DNA of 64,000 bases from VXYL01 sp965116345. GTDB lineage: Bacteria > Pseudomonadota > Gammaproteobacteria > Pseudomonadales > Azotimanducaceae. This document shows, one piece after another, positions 43,065-51,410 of the stretch (the first letter of the stretch is position 1; every line of letters starts with the position of its first letter). Made by a program: the position numbers and the translations under genes. Location of the stretch: the NCBI GenBank assembly GCA_965116345.1, contig OZ220680.1, positions 3,100,001 to 3,164,000 on the forward strand, written 5' to 3'. The notes under the pieces were generated by a model. The model searched no databases. It had not been told where the DNA came from and saw only the letters and a list, made by a program, of their open reading frames with translations.

Positions 43065-43751
43065 TCAATCGTCCGCGGCCGGACGAATGCAGTAGCCACG
43101 GCCCGGAACGGTCGTCACGACCGGATGGTCGAAGGGCCGGTCGATGGCCCGGCGCAGGTTGTAGAGATGGCTGCGAAGGGCGTCGCTGTCCGGTGGTTCG
43201 CCGTCCCATAGCTCGCGCTCCAAGTCGCGCAGCGAAACCACCCGCGGATAGTCACGCATCAGCGCCTTGAGCAACTTGAACCCAGTCTTCGACAGTACGA
43301 CGGGAACGCCATCCCGCTCGACTTCCCACGTGCCCTCGTCCAGCACGATGCCGCCGATCTCGAAGCATCCCGCCTGGCCCCGCCCGCGACGGGCCATGGC
43401 GTCGATCCGCACCGCGAGTTCCGGCATCGCGAACGGCTTGACGAGATAGTCGTCGGCACCGGCGCCGAAGCCGCTCAGCTTGTCGTCGAGTTGATCCCGC
43501 GCGGTCAGCATGATGATCGGCGTGTCCACCTTGGCTTCCTCCCGCAGTCGCCGGCACACCGCGAGTCCGTCGATCCCCGGCAACATCAGGTCCAGCACCA
43601 TCACATCGTAGGCACCGGTCACCGCGAGATGCAGGGCCACGAGCCCGTCGGCGGCGTAGTCAACAACGTGACCGCAGGCTTCGAGGTAGGCGCCGGTGGT
43701 CTCGGCGAGTTCGCGATGGTCTTCGACCAGGAGCACGTTGAGCCGGGCCAC
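43065..43751 (-). CDS. OmpR/PhoB-type response regulator
   Basis: The 228-aa protein has a receiver domain (MARLNVLLVEDHRELAETTG, phospho-acceptor Asp54 in MVLDLMLPG, Thr83 in MLTARD, Lys105 in YLVKPF) and a C-terminal winged-helix DNA-binding domain (LSKTGFKLLKALMRDYPRVV ... SDALRSHLYNLRRAID ... TVPGRGYCI). The GTG start has GGAT nearby. It is the last gene of a minus-strand run after DUF1295 and acyltransferase genes, and faces the histidine kinase across 110 bp. The two probably form a pair controlling the lipid cluster; this is inferred from position. Confidence 0.92.
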   Translation of the reverse strand: MARLNVLLVEDHRELAETTGAYLEACGHVVDYAADGLVALHLAVTGAYDVMVLDLMLPGIDGLAVCRRLREEAKVDTPIIMLTARDQLDDKLSGFGAGADDYLVKPFAMPELAVRIDAMARRGRGQAGCFEIGGIVLDEGTWEVERDGVPVVLSKTGFKLLKALMRDYPRVVSLRDLERELWDGEPPDSDALRSHLYNLRRAIDRPFDHPVVTTVPGRGYCIRPAADD

Positions 43752-43759
43752 GGGCGATC

Positions 43760-44611
43760 CTAGGACGGGTCCAACGAAACCAGAAAGGTCGTCAGCGTCG
43801 CGTCCTTGTGGCGCCAGCGATCCTCCAGCCAGGCGTGCGGACCCGTTTCGGCGACCTCGCGCATCGCGAACTGCTCGACCTCGATGCAAACATCGCCGGC
43901 TTCTCCTCCGAGGAATTCCCAGAAGGTGGTCCGCCGCGGGTAGCCGATGGTGATATCGACGACCGGCGCATCGAGTGATCGCAGTGCCTCCACGATCGCC
44001 GCGAAGCCGCCGGCGCGCGGCGGCAGCAGGAACCGGTACGGACTGTCCGCACACGCATATCGGCGTTCGGTGAACCGCGTCCCTTCGGCGAAGCTGAGCA
44101 TGGCCGCGGGGACGCGGTGCAGCAACGCGCACGCCTCGCGTACCCGTCGCCGGTCGTCGTCGCGGCGCCGTTGTTCGGACCCCCGCCCACGAGCTCGGCG
44201 CCGCAGAACCGGGAAGTCGAAGGCGAGGACGATCAATCCAATCAGCGGAACGTAGGCGAGTTGCCGCTTGCAGAGAAACTTGACGATGGGCCCGCGCCGC
44301 GAAATCACGCTTTGCACAAGCAGGATATCCGCCCAGGTCCGGTGGTTGGCCACGACGATGCAGACCTGATCGGGCGGCAGATCGATACCCGGGTCTCGCC
44401 AACGCGCACGGGAGATGTGCTGCAGGCACCAATCGTCGAAGGCGACTGCGCCGCGATAGATCCAGGCGCTGAGACGCGCCGTGCGCGGACGCGAAGGCGG
44501 GACGACGACCCGGGTGAGCAACAGGACGGCCAAGGGCAGCGACCACGCGAGAAGATTGAGCGAAATGGCGGCCAGCGCCACGACCGCCTTGACGTGGCCG
44601 CCGGGTCTCAC
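43760..44611 (-). CDS. PlsC-type 1-acyl-glycerol-phosphate acyltransferase-like protein
   Basis: The 283-aa protein has an N-terminal membrane segment (VVALAAISLNLLAWSLPLAV) and the acyltransferase motifs: His90-x4-Asp95 in VVANHRTWADI, and AMLSFAEGTRFTERRY (about 164-179). This is the YihG/YnbD-like branch of lysophosphatidic-acid acyltransferases. The GTG start overlaps the DUF1295 stop (GTGA), fixing the start. It fits the lipid-modifying neighbourhood; acyl and acceptor specificity are unknown. Confidence 0.88.
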   Translation of the reverse strand: MRPGGHVKAVVALAAISLNLLAWSLPLAVLLLTRVVVPPSRPRTARLSAWIYRGAVAFDDWCLQHISRARWRDPGIDLPPDQVCIVVANHRTWADILLVQSVISRRGPIVKFLCKRQLAYVPLIGLIVLAFDFPVLRRRARGRGSEQRRRDDDRRRVREACALLHRVPAAMLSFAEGTRFTERRYACADSPYRFLLPPRAGGFAAIVEALRSLDAPVVDITIGYPRRTTFWEFLGGEAGDVCIEVEQFAMREVAETGPHAWLEDRWRHKDATLTTFLVSLDPS

Positions 44612-45558
44612 GGTCGCCGCGGCGGTTTCGGCAAGAGCATCGGTGTCCTTGCGACGTAGCTCGCGTAACCGTCGTCGTCCCCCCAACGCTTGGCCGCGGC
44701 GGCATCCAGCATGCGTACGCCGCTGATGCGGGTCAGCAGCAGCCAAACGAACACCGGCGACAGCAACGTCGCGTACTGCCAGCCCCGGAGTGTCGGGAAC
44801 GCCGCCACGGCAACCCCCAGCCACAGCACGATCTCACCGAAGTAGTTGGGGTGCCGGGACCACGCCCAGAGACCCGAGTCGATAAACCGCCGCGCGTTCC
44901 CGGACTTGCCGCGAAAACGCCGTTTCTGCTCGTCGGCAACCACCTCCACCGCGAAACCCGCCCCCCACAGGGCGACGCCAGCGAAGAGATAGACGTCCGC
45001 AGGTTGCTTCGCACCAGCAGCGATGGCCACGAGTCCCGGGCCGAACGACACGCACACCCAGACGGCTTGCAGCGTCCAGGTCATGAGGAATAGCGCGAGG
45101 TTCGGCTTGATGGCGTCGAAACGTCCGTCGCCGCCGGCCCGATGTACCCGTACCCCGAGAAACGCGCCAAGGCGGACGGCCCAGATGCCCACCAGCAGGG
45201 CGATGACCACGGCGCGGACGCCGAACTCCCCGGTACCGACGAGAGCCACGCTCGCGACCAACACGAACGTCGCCGCGCCGATCAGGTCGAAGAACCGTTC
45301 CGTTTGCCAGACGTAGGCCGGCACGAAGGCCACCCATTGAACGGCAAACGCCGACGCCACGCATAGCGTGAACACCGGGATGCCGAATACCAAACCGCCG
45401 TCGCCGCCGCCTGCCAGCGCGAGGAGAACGCCGGCGCCCACGGCACCGACGATGCCGAGCAACGCAAGCAAGCCGGCCCTCGTCACTGGCTTGGGTGTCC
45501 GTCTACAACCCGATCGGTCATCGGGCCGGCCACTGGCGATCCGGACTTCCGCCGTCAT
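44608..45558 (-). CDS. DUF1295 multi-spanning membrane protein (steroid-reductase/isoprenylcysteine methyltransferase-like)
   Basis: The 316-aa protein has at least six hydrophobic segments. Its C-terminal half carries the DUF1295 signature FIDSGLWAWSRHPNYFGEIV (about 222-241), then LWLGVAVAAF and TRISGVRMLDAAAAKRWGDD (about 270-289). The related families are steroid 5-alpha reductases and methyltransferases; the actual reaction is unknown, but DUF1295 genes often accompany CFA synthases. ATG 45558 was preferred over a TTG three codons earlier. It is the first gene of the minus-strand run of the lipid cluster. Confidence 0.87.
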   Translation of the reverse strand: MTAEVRIASGRPDDRSGCRRTPKPVTRAGLLALLGIVGAVGAGVLLALAGGGDGGLVFGIPVFTLCVASAFAVQWVAFVPAYVWQTERFFDLIGAATFVLVASVALVGTGEFGVRAVVIALLVGIWAVRLGAFLGVRVHRAGGDGRFDAIKPNLALFLMTWTLQAVWVCVSFGPGLVAIAAGAKQPADVYLFAGVALWGAGFAVEVVADEQKRRFRGKSGNARRFIDSGLWAWSRHPNYFGEIVLWLGVAVAAFPTLRGWQYATLLSPVFVWLLLTRISGVRMLDAAAAKRWGDDDGYASYVARTPMLLPKPPRRP

Positions 45559-45847
45559 ACCCGGCAATCGATACTCTCGCGGTCAACACGGCCAACCCGG
45601 CGCGGCAGATCTTCACGTCTTCCTCGACAACTGCGATGCCAGCCGCTTAGCGTACCCGTCCTTCCTCGCAAACGCTTGCACCGCTCGCTCGGCGCCCGCG
45701 GACACCGACCGTGCTCGTGGCGGTTGCAATGACTCACCGACCGCGCGGGGAGCGTCCCAACAGGCATGACCATCGTCGTCGTCGGAGGCGGCCACGCGCA
45801 CCAGTACGAATCAGCACGGTTACATCCACCATTGTGAGTTATGAGCT
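45559..45847. other. Intergenic region at the edge of the AT-richer patch
   Basis: No gene recognised. A 62-codon minus-strand frame (45613-45801) exists but has no family likeness or ribosome site. GC drops sharply near 45,820 where the SnoaL-like gene region begins. Confidence 0.4.
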
Positions 45848-46348
45848 ATGAGTGAAGAGAATGCCTATAAGGAAGCAATGTCAAACCCGAACCTGACCGA
45901 TGAGGAAAGACGCAATCTTGAGCTAACCAAGGCCTGATCTGATGCCTATGGCGATCTCGACAACGTCGAACGTTTCTGCGACATGTACGCTGAAAGCACC
46001 GAAATATACACTCCCTTGCAGGATTGGTACTGGGCGAAACACGGACACAGCAATCAGGCCTGGCGGGACGGCGAACTCACGGTGGCAAAATTGGTCAGTC
46101 ACCGTAAAGAGAAGATTATCCGTATCCTTGCCCAAGGTGACACAGTTGCAGTACAGGTATCGGTCGAAATGATCGGTAAATCGGGACAGTCCAGGCAGGG
46201 AGCTTTTGCTGCATTTCTAAAGTTCGATGAGGACGGCAAGATCGTCAGCGACCACAGCTTCCTTGGGCGGCACCCAAAGCCGACACCCGATCAAGCACCA
46301 CCGGCGTTTAAGGCAACTTTGGATAAGCTTCTGGAAATTTATCCCTAA
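45848..46348 (+). pseudogene. SnoaL/NTF2-like protein interrupted by an in-frame TGA
   Basis: From ATG 45848 the frame reads MSEENAYKEAMSNPNLTDEE, RRNLELTKA, then TGA (45935-45937), then SDAYGDLDNVERFCDMYAES and on to LLEIYP at 46348. The continuous sequence on both sides of the TGA is one NTF2-like fold of about 166 residues with KAxSDAYGDLDNVERFCDMY as the first helix, so the TGA probably replaces TGG (Trp). An internal ATG at 45983 could give a 121-aa product, but it would lack the first helix. Family members are small polyketide cyclases, isomerases or binding proteins. Codon use is AT-richer than most of the window. Confidence 0.75.
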
Positions 46349-46361
46349 AGGGTTGGCAAAG

Positions 46362-46751
46362 ATGAATATGAAAAGCCCGAAAGAACTACCCGCAGGCGAT
46401 CCCGGCGAGCTGGGCTTTGCACCCGAGCGCCTCGTTAGAATCAGTAGCATGATCGACGCTGAAGTCAATGCGGGCAGGCTACCCGGCGCAGTAACGCTCG
46501 TGGCACGCCAGGGTAGGTTGGTGCACTCACACATCAGCGGCAAACTCGATGTGGAACGTCCTGCGCCTATCGCTGCCGATAGTTTGTTTCGGCTGTACTC
46601 GCAGACCAAGCCCATGACCGCCGTCGTCCTGATGACACTCTTCGAGGAAGGCGCATTCCTGCTCGATGAACCCATTTCGAAATGGATTCCAGAGTTCGCC
46701 AAACCAAGCGTTTTCGCCATAAAAAAGCCACGGGAAACCGTTCGCGGCTGA
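46362..46751 (+). pseudogene. N-terminal fragment of a beta-lactamase-family serine hydrolase
   Basis: The 129-residue product begins MNMKSPKELPAGDPGELGFA and has FRLYSQTKPMTAVVLMTLFE with the class C-like Ser-x-x-Lys (SQTK) nucleophile, then DEPISKWIPEF. A complete enzyme of this class has about 400 residues, with a Tyr-x-Asn motif and a C-terminal HxG, all missing here. Beyond the break the frame ends in KKPRETVRG and a stop. It starts 13 bp after the SnoaL-like gene stop and likely shared its transcript. The 3' break lies close to the convergent PhyH gene. Confidence 0.8.
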
Positions 46752-46789
46752 TCATTCGCATAGCCGTGGAGACCGAGCGGGATTGTTGA

Positions 46790-47626
46790 TTAGATCCTCG
46801 AATTATTGAAAGTCTCGATAGCGTTTTCGTAGATGAAGCCTGTCGGTGAGTCGAGGCTGTCGTTGCGCCCCAGCAGCTGCGCCATCCGCTCGCCATGCCG
46901 CTCAATCAGTTCATCCGCGTGCGCGGAATAATTCTCGATCACACGCATGGCGAGCCTTGAACATGACATATGGCAAACGACGCGTTCACCGGCAGCTGTA
47001 CGCGGCGATGCGCTGTGCCAGGTTCGACCGTCCCACATGGCGACCGAGTTAGGCGGACACTCAATAGGGATAGCCCCTTCCCGTGCCTTCATCTCTGCGT
47101 GGGTGGGATGGCGGCGCAGCTTGTGGTTGCCAGGAACGATCAGCGTCGCGCCCTGCTCCGCGCTGTAACCATCTGTCACCCAGCAAAAGGCCAGGTTCAT
47201 ATTATGCTCGGGAAACGGTGCAGGCAGCGAGACCTGGTCGGCGTGCATTCCATAATTTCCCGCGCCCTGCGGTGTGACCGTGGATGTAACCTGTGAAATG
47301 AGATAGCCGCGCCCAACGGAAAACTCTGCCATGGCCATCAACTTCGGGTTGGTTACTGCTTCGCCAAAGACGGGGTCTTTTAGCAGGAGCATGTTCATAC
47401 CAGCGCCTTTGCCGGTGACCCGAACAGGTTTGACCGCGCGAATAATGGCCTCCCGGAGACGTTCATTAAACTCAGGGGTAGAGACATTTTCGATAACCGC
47501 ATAGCCCTTTTCGACGAGATGCAGGCAGGTGTCTTCTAGACCAAATTCAGCGATTGTCGGCGCCAGCTCGTCGGAGATATCGCCCGGCGGGAGAGTGTCG
47601 TCGCGAGTTTCGGTCATAAGAGACAT
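46790..47626 (-). CDS. Phytanoyl-CoA dioxygenase (PhyH)-family protein
   Basis: The 278-aa Fe(II)/2-oxoglutarate oxygenase has the facial triad His128-x-Asp130 in GNYGMHADQVSLP and distal His204 in DGRTWHSASPRT, with a following Arg in TAAGERVVCHMS for 2-oxoglutarate. The substrate is unknown. The ATG has GGGAGAAG upstream. It appears intact although its neighbours are degraded, and it is AT-richer than the flanking core genes. Its N-terminal half matches the fragment in the chimeric frame at 35305-36201, so at least two related genes were once present. Confidence 0.88.
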   Translation of the reverse strand: MSLMTETRDDTLPPGDISDELAPTIAEFGLEDTCLHLVEKGYAVIENVSTPEFNERLREAIIRAVKPVRVTGKGAGMNMLLLKDPVFGEAVTNPKLMAMAEFSVGRGYLISQVTSTVTPQGAGNYGMHADQVSLPAPFPEHNMNLAFCWVTDGYSAEQGATLIVPGNHKLRRHPTHAEMKAREGAIPIECPPNSVAMWDGRTWHSASPRTAAGERVVCHMSCSRLAMRVIENYSAHADELIERHGERMAQLLGRNDSLDSPTGFIYENAIETFNNSRI

Positions 47627-47668
47627 GATCTTCTCCCTTGTGTGCTAGAAGTGTGTTCGACCACTAGG

Positions 47669-47716
47669 AGCTTCGCGCCAGCGAAATTTCCAACGCGACT
47701 GTCAGGTCGCGCTAGC
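47669..47716 (+). repeat. Modular palindromic element, copy 2
   Basis: Matches copy 1 (31553-31620, opposite strand) at about 44 of 48 aligned bases: AGCTTCGCGCCAGCG, AAATTTCCA, then GCGACTGTCAGGTCGC and GCTAGC. The middle CCCATCC/GGATGGG hairpin of copy 1 is absent. It is intergenic, between the PhyH gene start and the carboxylase gene stop. Confidence 0.87.
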
Positions 47717-47790
47717 CCGACTCTGCGACAGAACAGGGGACGGTGCAATCGCTAGGCGCCAATTTCCACCCGGCCGCCAGCACATTTCGG

Positions 47791-50700
47791 CTACCAGGCG
47801 TCGATAAACGGCACGCGAGTCTGGACTTCCCGGCTTGGCGGCGCGCTGGCCTTCATCCCGGCCACGATCCAACGCCGGGTGTCCGCCGGGTCGATCACAT
47901 CGTCCACCTCGAAGACGTGCCCTGCGTTGAGCCCCTTGCCCCGGTTGTAGGCGGCTTCGACCATGCGCTCGTAGGCAGCCTGGCGCTCGGCTAGGTCCTC
48001 GATCGCTTCGAGCCGGGCACGCTGGCCGAGCTTGACCTGGCCTTCGAGTCCCATGCCGCCGAACTCGCTGGTGGGCCACGCCACCACGAACGCCGGAAGG
48101 CGTTGGTTGCCGCCGCCCATGGCTTGTGCACCCAAGCCGTAGGCCTTGCGGAGAATGACCATATAGGACGGCACCTCGATGTTCGCACCGATCACGAACA
48201 TCCGCGCCGCGTGCCGCACGAGCCCCGTCTTTTCGACCTCGGGACCGACCATGATGCCGGGGCAGTCGCAGAGTAGGAGCAGCGGAATCTGGAACGAGTC
48301 GCAGGTCTTCATGAAACGCGCGGCCTTGTCAGCCGCGTCGCTGTCGATGGCCCCCGAGATCACCGCCGGGTTGTTGGCGATGACGCCCATGGGACGACCC
48401 TCGATGCGGATCAACGAGGTGATCATCGCGGTGCCGAAGTTCGGTCGCAGTTCGAGTACCGAACCCTTGTCCGCCAGGATGTCGATCAACTCGCGGATAT
48501 CGTAGACCCGCAGCCGGTTCTCCGGGATCACGTGACGAAGCCGGCGCTGATCGTTGGCTTCCCAATGGTCGATCGCGCCTTGGAAATACGACAGGTACTT
48601 CTTGGTGACCTGTACCGCCTCCGCCTCGTCCTCCACGGCAATGTCCACTACCCCGCTCGGAATCTGCACCGACATCGGCCCGACTTCCTCTGGGCTGTAG
48701 ACGCCCAAGCCACCGCCTTCGATCATCGCCGGACCGCCGATGCCGATGCTGGAGTTGGCCGTGGCGATGATGACGTCGCAACAGCCCAGCAGCACGGCGT
48801 TGCCGGCAAAGCAGAAGCCCGCGTTGACGCCGACCACGGGCACCCGACCCGAGAGTCTGCTGAGCAACGACCAGGACGGCGTATTGAGACCGCCACCGCC
48901 CGAGATCTGCGGCGAGCCACCTCGTCCAGGCTTGGCATTCCGGCTGCCGCCGCCGGCGCGACCGCCACCGCCTTCCGTGAACAGGACCAAGGGCGAGGAG
49001 AGCTTCGCAGCCGTCTGAAACATACGGTCCATCATCTTGTGGTTCATGCCGCCCTGGGAGCCGGCAAGCACCGAGTAGTCGTAGGACATCAGCACGCAGC
49101 GCGATCGGCTCTCGTCGAATTTGTCGCCGTTGACGTGGCCGAGTCCCATGACCAACCCGTCGGACGGCGCGTAGTCGAGGAGTTCGTCCACCGTGCCATG
49201 AAGCCCCATGCCGACGGCGAGGGAACCGTACTGCAGGAAGGTGCCGTCGTCGGCGAGATCGTGGATGTTCTCCCGAGCCGTGCGACCACCCTGGGCATGT
49301 CGCTTGGCAATCTGCTTGAAGCGCGAGGCGTCGGTGGTGAGTGCCCGGCGGCGGATGACCTCCGCGAGGTCCGGGCGCGGCGTGTCCAGGTCGAGATCGA
49401 GGTCCGCCCGGGATGCCTCGCCTTCGACGGAACCTTCCTTGATGACGAGAAGGACCGTTCCCTCCGGCACGGTGTCGCCTTCCGCGACACTGAGTTCCGT
49501 TACTGTCCCGCTGAGCGGCGCCTTGACGACGTGTTCCATTTTCATGGCGTTCAGGACGATCAGTTCCGCACCGGCAAGCACATCGTCGCCCACCACCGCA
49601 GAGACCGTGACCATCGTCGACGGCATTGCGGCACGAACCGGCACGAACCCTTCCGGATACTCGTCTCGCACCGTCTCGGCACGCTCCTCTTCCCGGATTC
49701 TGCGGCCTTCGCGGAGAACCGCCAGCGGATCCGCAGCATCGATCCGGGCTCCGGCCAAGGCGACCTTCGTTGGCGCGCCCGGCGCACCGGCGAGTTCGCG
49801 CTCCGTGAGGAGTTCGGCGAGGTGATCGTCGACGTAGCGGGTGTACATCGCCCCGGACGCCACGTCGGGGTCGTCCACCATATTCATGAGAATGCCGAGG
49901 TTCGTGTCGACGCCGACGATCACGAATTCGGACAGCGCCCGGCGCGCCCGACTGATCGCGTCGGCGAAGCTCGGCTCGCCGCTGTGAACGATGAGTTTCG
50001 CCAGCAGCGAGTCGTACAGTCCGCTCGTCTTGTAGCCCTCGTAGCCGAAGGTGTCCACCCGAACGCCCGGACCCTGGGGTGGGCGGAACGCGGTCAGGGT
50101 GCCCGTGCGCGGTATGGCAACGCCGTCCGTGCCAAGCTTTTCCATGTTGATGCGCAATTGGATGGCGTGGCCACGTGGCGATGGTGCGTTGCCCTTGTTC
50201 AAGCCGAGGTCAGGCAACGCGGCACCGCCGGCAATCGCCAGTTGGGTGCGCACCAGGTCGACGCCGGTGACCGCCTCCGTGACCGTATGCTCGACCTGAA
50301 TCCGCGGGTTCGCCTCGATGAAATAGAACGGCGATTCTTCGCCGAGGTCCGCGCCGTCCACCAGGAATTCGAACGTGCCGATATTGTCGTAGCCGGCTGC
50401 GTCGGCGAGTGTGACGGCCGCCTCGAGAATCCGCTCCCGCAATGCCGGGTCTAGCTGCGGAGACGGTGCGACCTCCAGGACTTTCTGATGCCGCCGCTGG
50501 ATGCTGCAATCGCGCTCGCCCAGATGTCCCACGTTGCCGTGCCGGTCACCGAGCACCTGCACCTCGATGTGCAGCGCGCGCTCGATCAGCCGCTCGGCGT
50601 AGAGCGCGCCGGAGCCGAATGCTGCCGCCGCCTCGGCGGCACCGCGCACGAGTGCTTCGGCTATATCCTCCTTGCGTTCGATGACCCGCATCCCGCGTCC

Positions 50701-51207
50701 GCCGCCGCCTGCGACGGCTTTCAGGATCATCGTGCCGTTCGGCTGCAAGCCCTCGTAGAACGCCTCCGCCTGGTCCCTATGGTCGATCACCGCAGAGGCC
50801 GGCAGGACGGGCAATCCATTGCTGGCGGCAAGATCACGCGCGCTGAGCTTGTCGCCGAAGAGACGGAGTACACCCGGGCTTGGCCCGACGAAGACGATGC
50901 CCGCCGCCTCGCACGCCTCGGCGAAATCCGCGTTCTCCGCCAGGAAGCCGTAGCCGGGATGGATCGCCTCGCAGCCCCGGTCCCGGGCAATGCCCACGAT
51001 CTGCGCGATGTCGAGATACGCCGCCGCGCCGGTCCCATCGAGTTCCACCGACTCGTCCACCGCTTGGACATGCAACGACTCGCGGTCGTCCTCGGGATGG
51101 ATCCCCACCGTCGCGATGCCCATCTCCCGGGCAGTGCGGTGGATGCGAACCGCGATCTCGCCGCGGTTGGCAATGAGCAGCTTGCCCGTGGGTTGCGTGT
51201 CCGGCAT
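47791..51207 (-). CDS. Single-chain acyl-CoA carboxylase (BC-BCCP-CT fusion)
   Basis: The 1138-aa protein joins all three carboxylase parts. Biotin carboxylase about 1-455: KLLIANRGEIAVRIHRTARE, AVAGGGGRGMRV (ATP loop), FIEANPRIQVEHTVTE. Biotin carrier about 515-590 with biotinyl Lys556 in NAMKMEH. Carboxyltransferase about 620-1138 with both N and C subdomains (SYDYSVLAGSQGGMNHKMMD; YGLGAQAMGGGNQ). This is the layout of long-chain/single-chain acyl-CoA carboxylases, which use acetyl-, propionyl- or longer acyl-CoA. ATG 51207 gives MPDTQPTGKLLIANRGE. An intergenic gap of about 200 bp separates it from the upstream reductase. It may make malonyl- or methylmalonyl-type CoA in catabolism. Confidence 0.94.
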   Translation of the reverse strand: MPDTQPTGKLLIANRGEIAVRIHRTAREMGIATVGIHPEDDRESLHVQAVDESVELDGTGAAAYLDIAQIVGIARDRGCEAIHPGYGFLAENADFAEACEAAGIVFVGPSPGVLRLFGDKLSARDLAASNGLPVLPASAVIDHRDQAEAFYEGLQPNGTMILKAVAGGGGRGMRVIERKEDIAEALVRGAAEAAAAFGSGALYAERLIERALHIEVQVLGDRHGNVGHLGERDCSIQRRHQKVLEVAPSPQLDPALRERILEAAVTLADAAGYDNIGTFEFLVDGADLGEESPFYFIEANPRIQVEHTVTEAVTGVDLVRTQLAIAGGAALPDLGLNKGNAPSPRGHAIQLRINMEKLGTDGVAIPRTGTLTAFRPPQGPGVRVDTFGYEGYKTSGLYDSLLAKLIVHSGEPSFADAISRARRALSEFVIVGVDTNLGILMNMVDDPDVASGAMYTRYVDDHLAELLTERELAGAPGAPTKVALAGARIDAADPLAVLREGRRIREEERAETVRDEYPEGFVPVRAAMPSTMVTVSAVVGDDVLAGAELIVLNAMKMEHVVKAPLSGTVTELSVAEGDTVPEGTVLLVIKEGSVEGEASRADLDLDLDTPRPDLAEVIRRRALTTDASRFKQIAKRHAQGGRTARENIHDLADDGTFLQYGSLAVGMGLHGTVDELLDYAPSDGLVMGLGHVNGDKFDESRSRCVLMSYDYSVLAGSQGGMNHKMMDRMFQTAAKLSSPLVLFTEGGGGRAGGGSRNAKPGRGGSPQISGGGGLNTPSWSLLSRLSGRVPVVGVNAGFCFAGNAVLLGCCDVIIATANSSIGIGGPAMIEGGGLGVYSPEEVGPMSVQIPSGVVDIAVEDEAEAVQVTKKYLSYFQGAIDHWEANDQRRLRHVIPENRLRVYDIRELIDILADKGSVLELRPNFGTAMITSLIRIEGRPMGVIANNPAVISGAIDSDAADKAARFMKTCDSFQIPLLLLCDCPGIMVGPEVEKTGLVRHAARMFVIGANIEVPSYMVILRKAYGLGAQAMGGGNQRLPAFVVAWPTSEFGGMGLEGQVKLGQRARLEAIEDLAERQAAYERMVEAAYNRGKGLNAGHVFEVDDVIDPADTRRWIVAGMKASAPPSREVQTRVPFIDAW

Positions 51208-51410
51208 GGCGTTCTCCGGGGATGACGCGAGAGGAAGAGCGGAAACATACACGCCGCACTCGCCCGGCGGCAATTGTTCGCGGGGCGGGATCAGGTCTTC
51301 GGGGGTGGCCCTCGGTGTGCCGGGTCGGGCGGGGTCGTGCAAGCCATCAGCCGGTTTTCGAATTACTAGACGACGTTTGAGTTGGGCAACGTCTGCGCTC
51401 GGTCCGTAGT

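Noticed and set aside
45613..45801. Short minus-strand frame between DUF1295 and the SnoaL-like gene
   Set aside because: No homology, no ribosome site and no neighbours on that strand that it would fit with.
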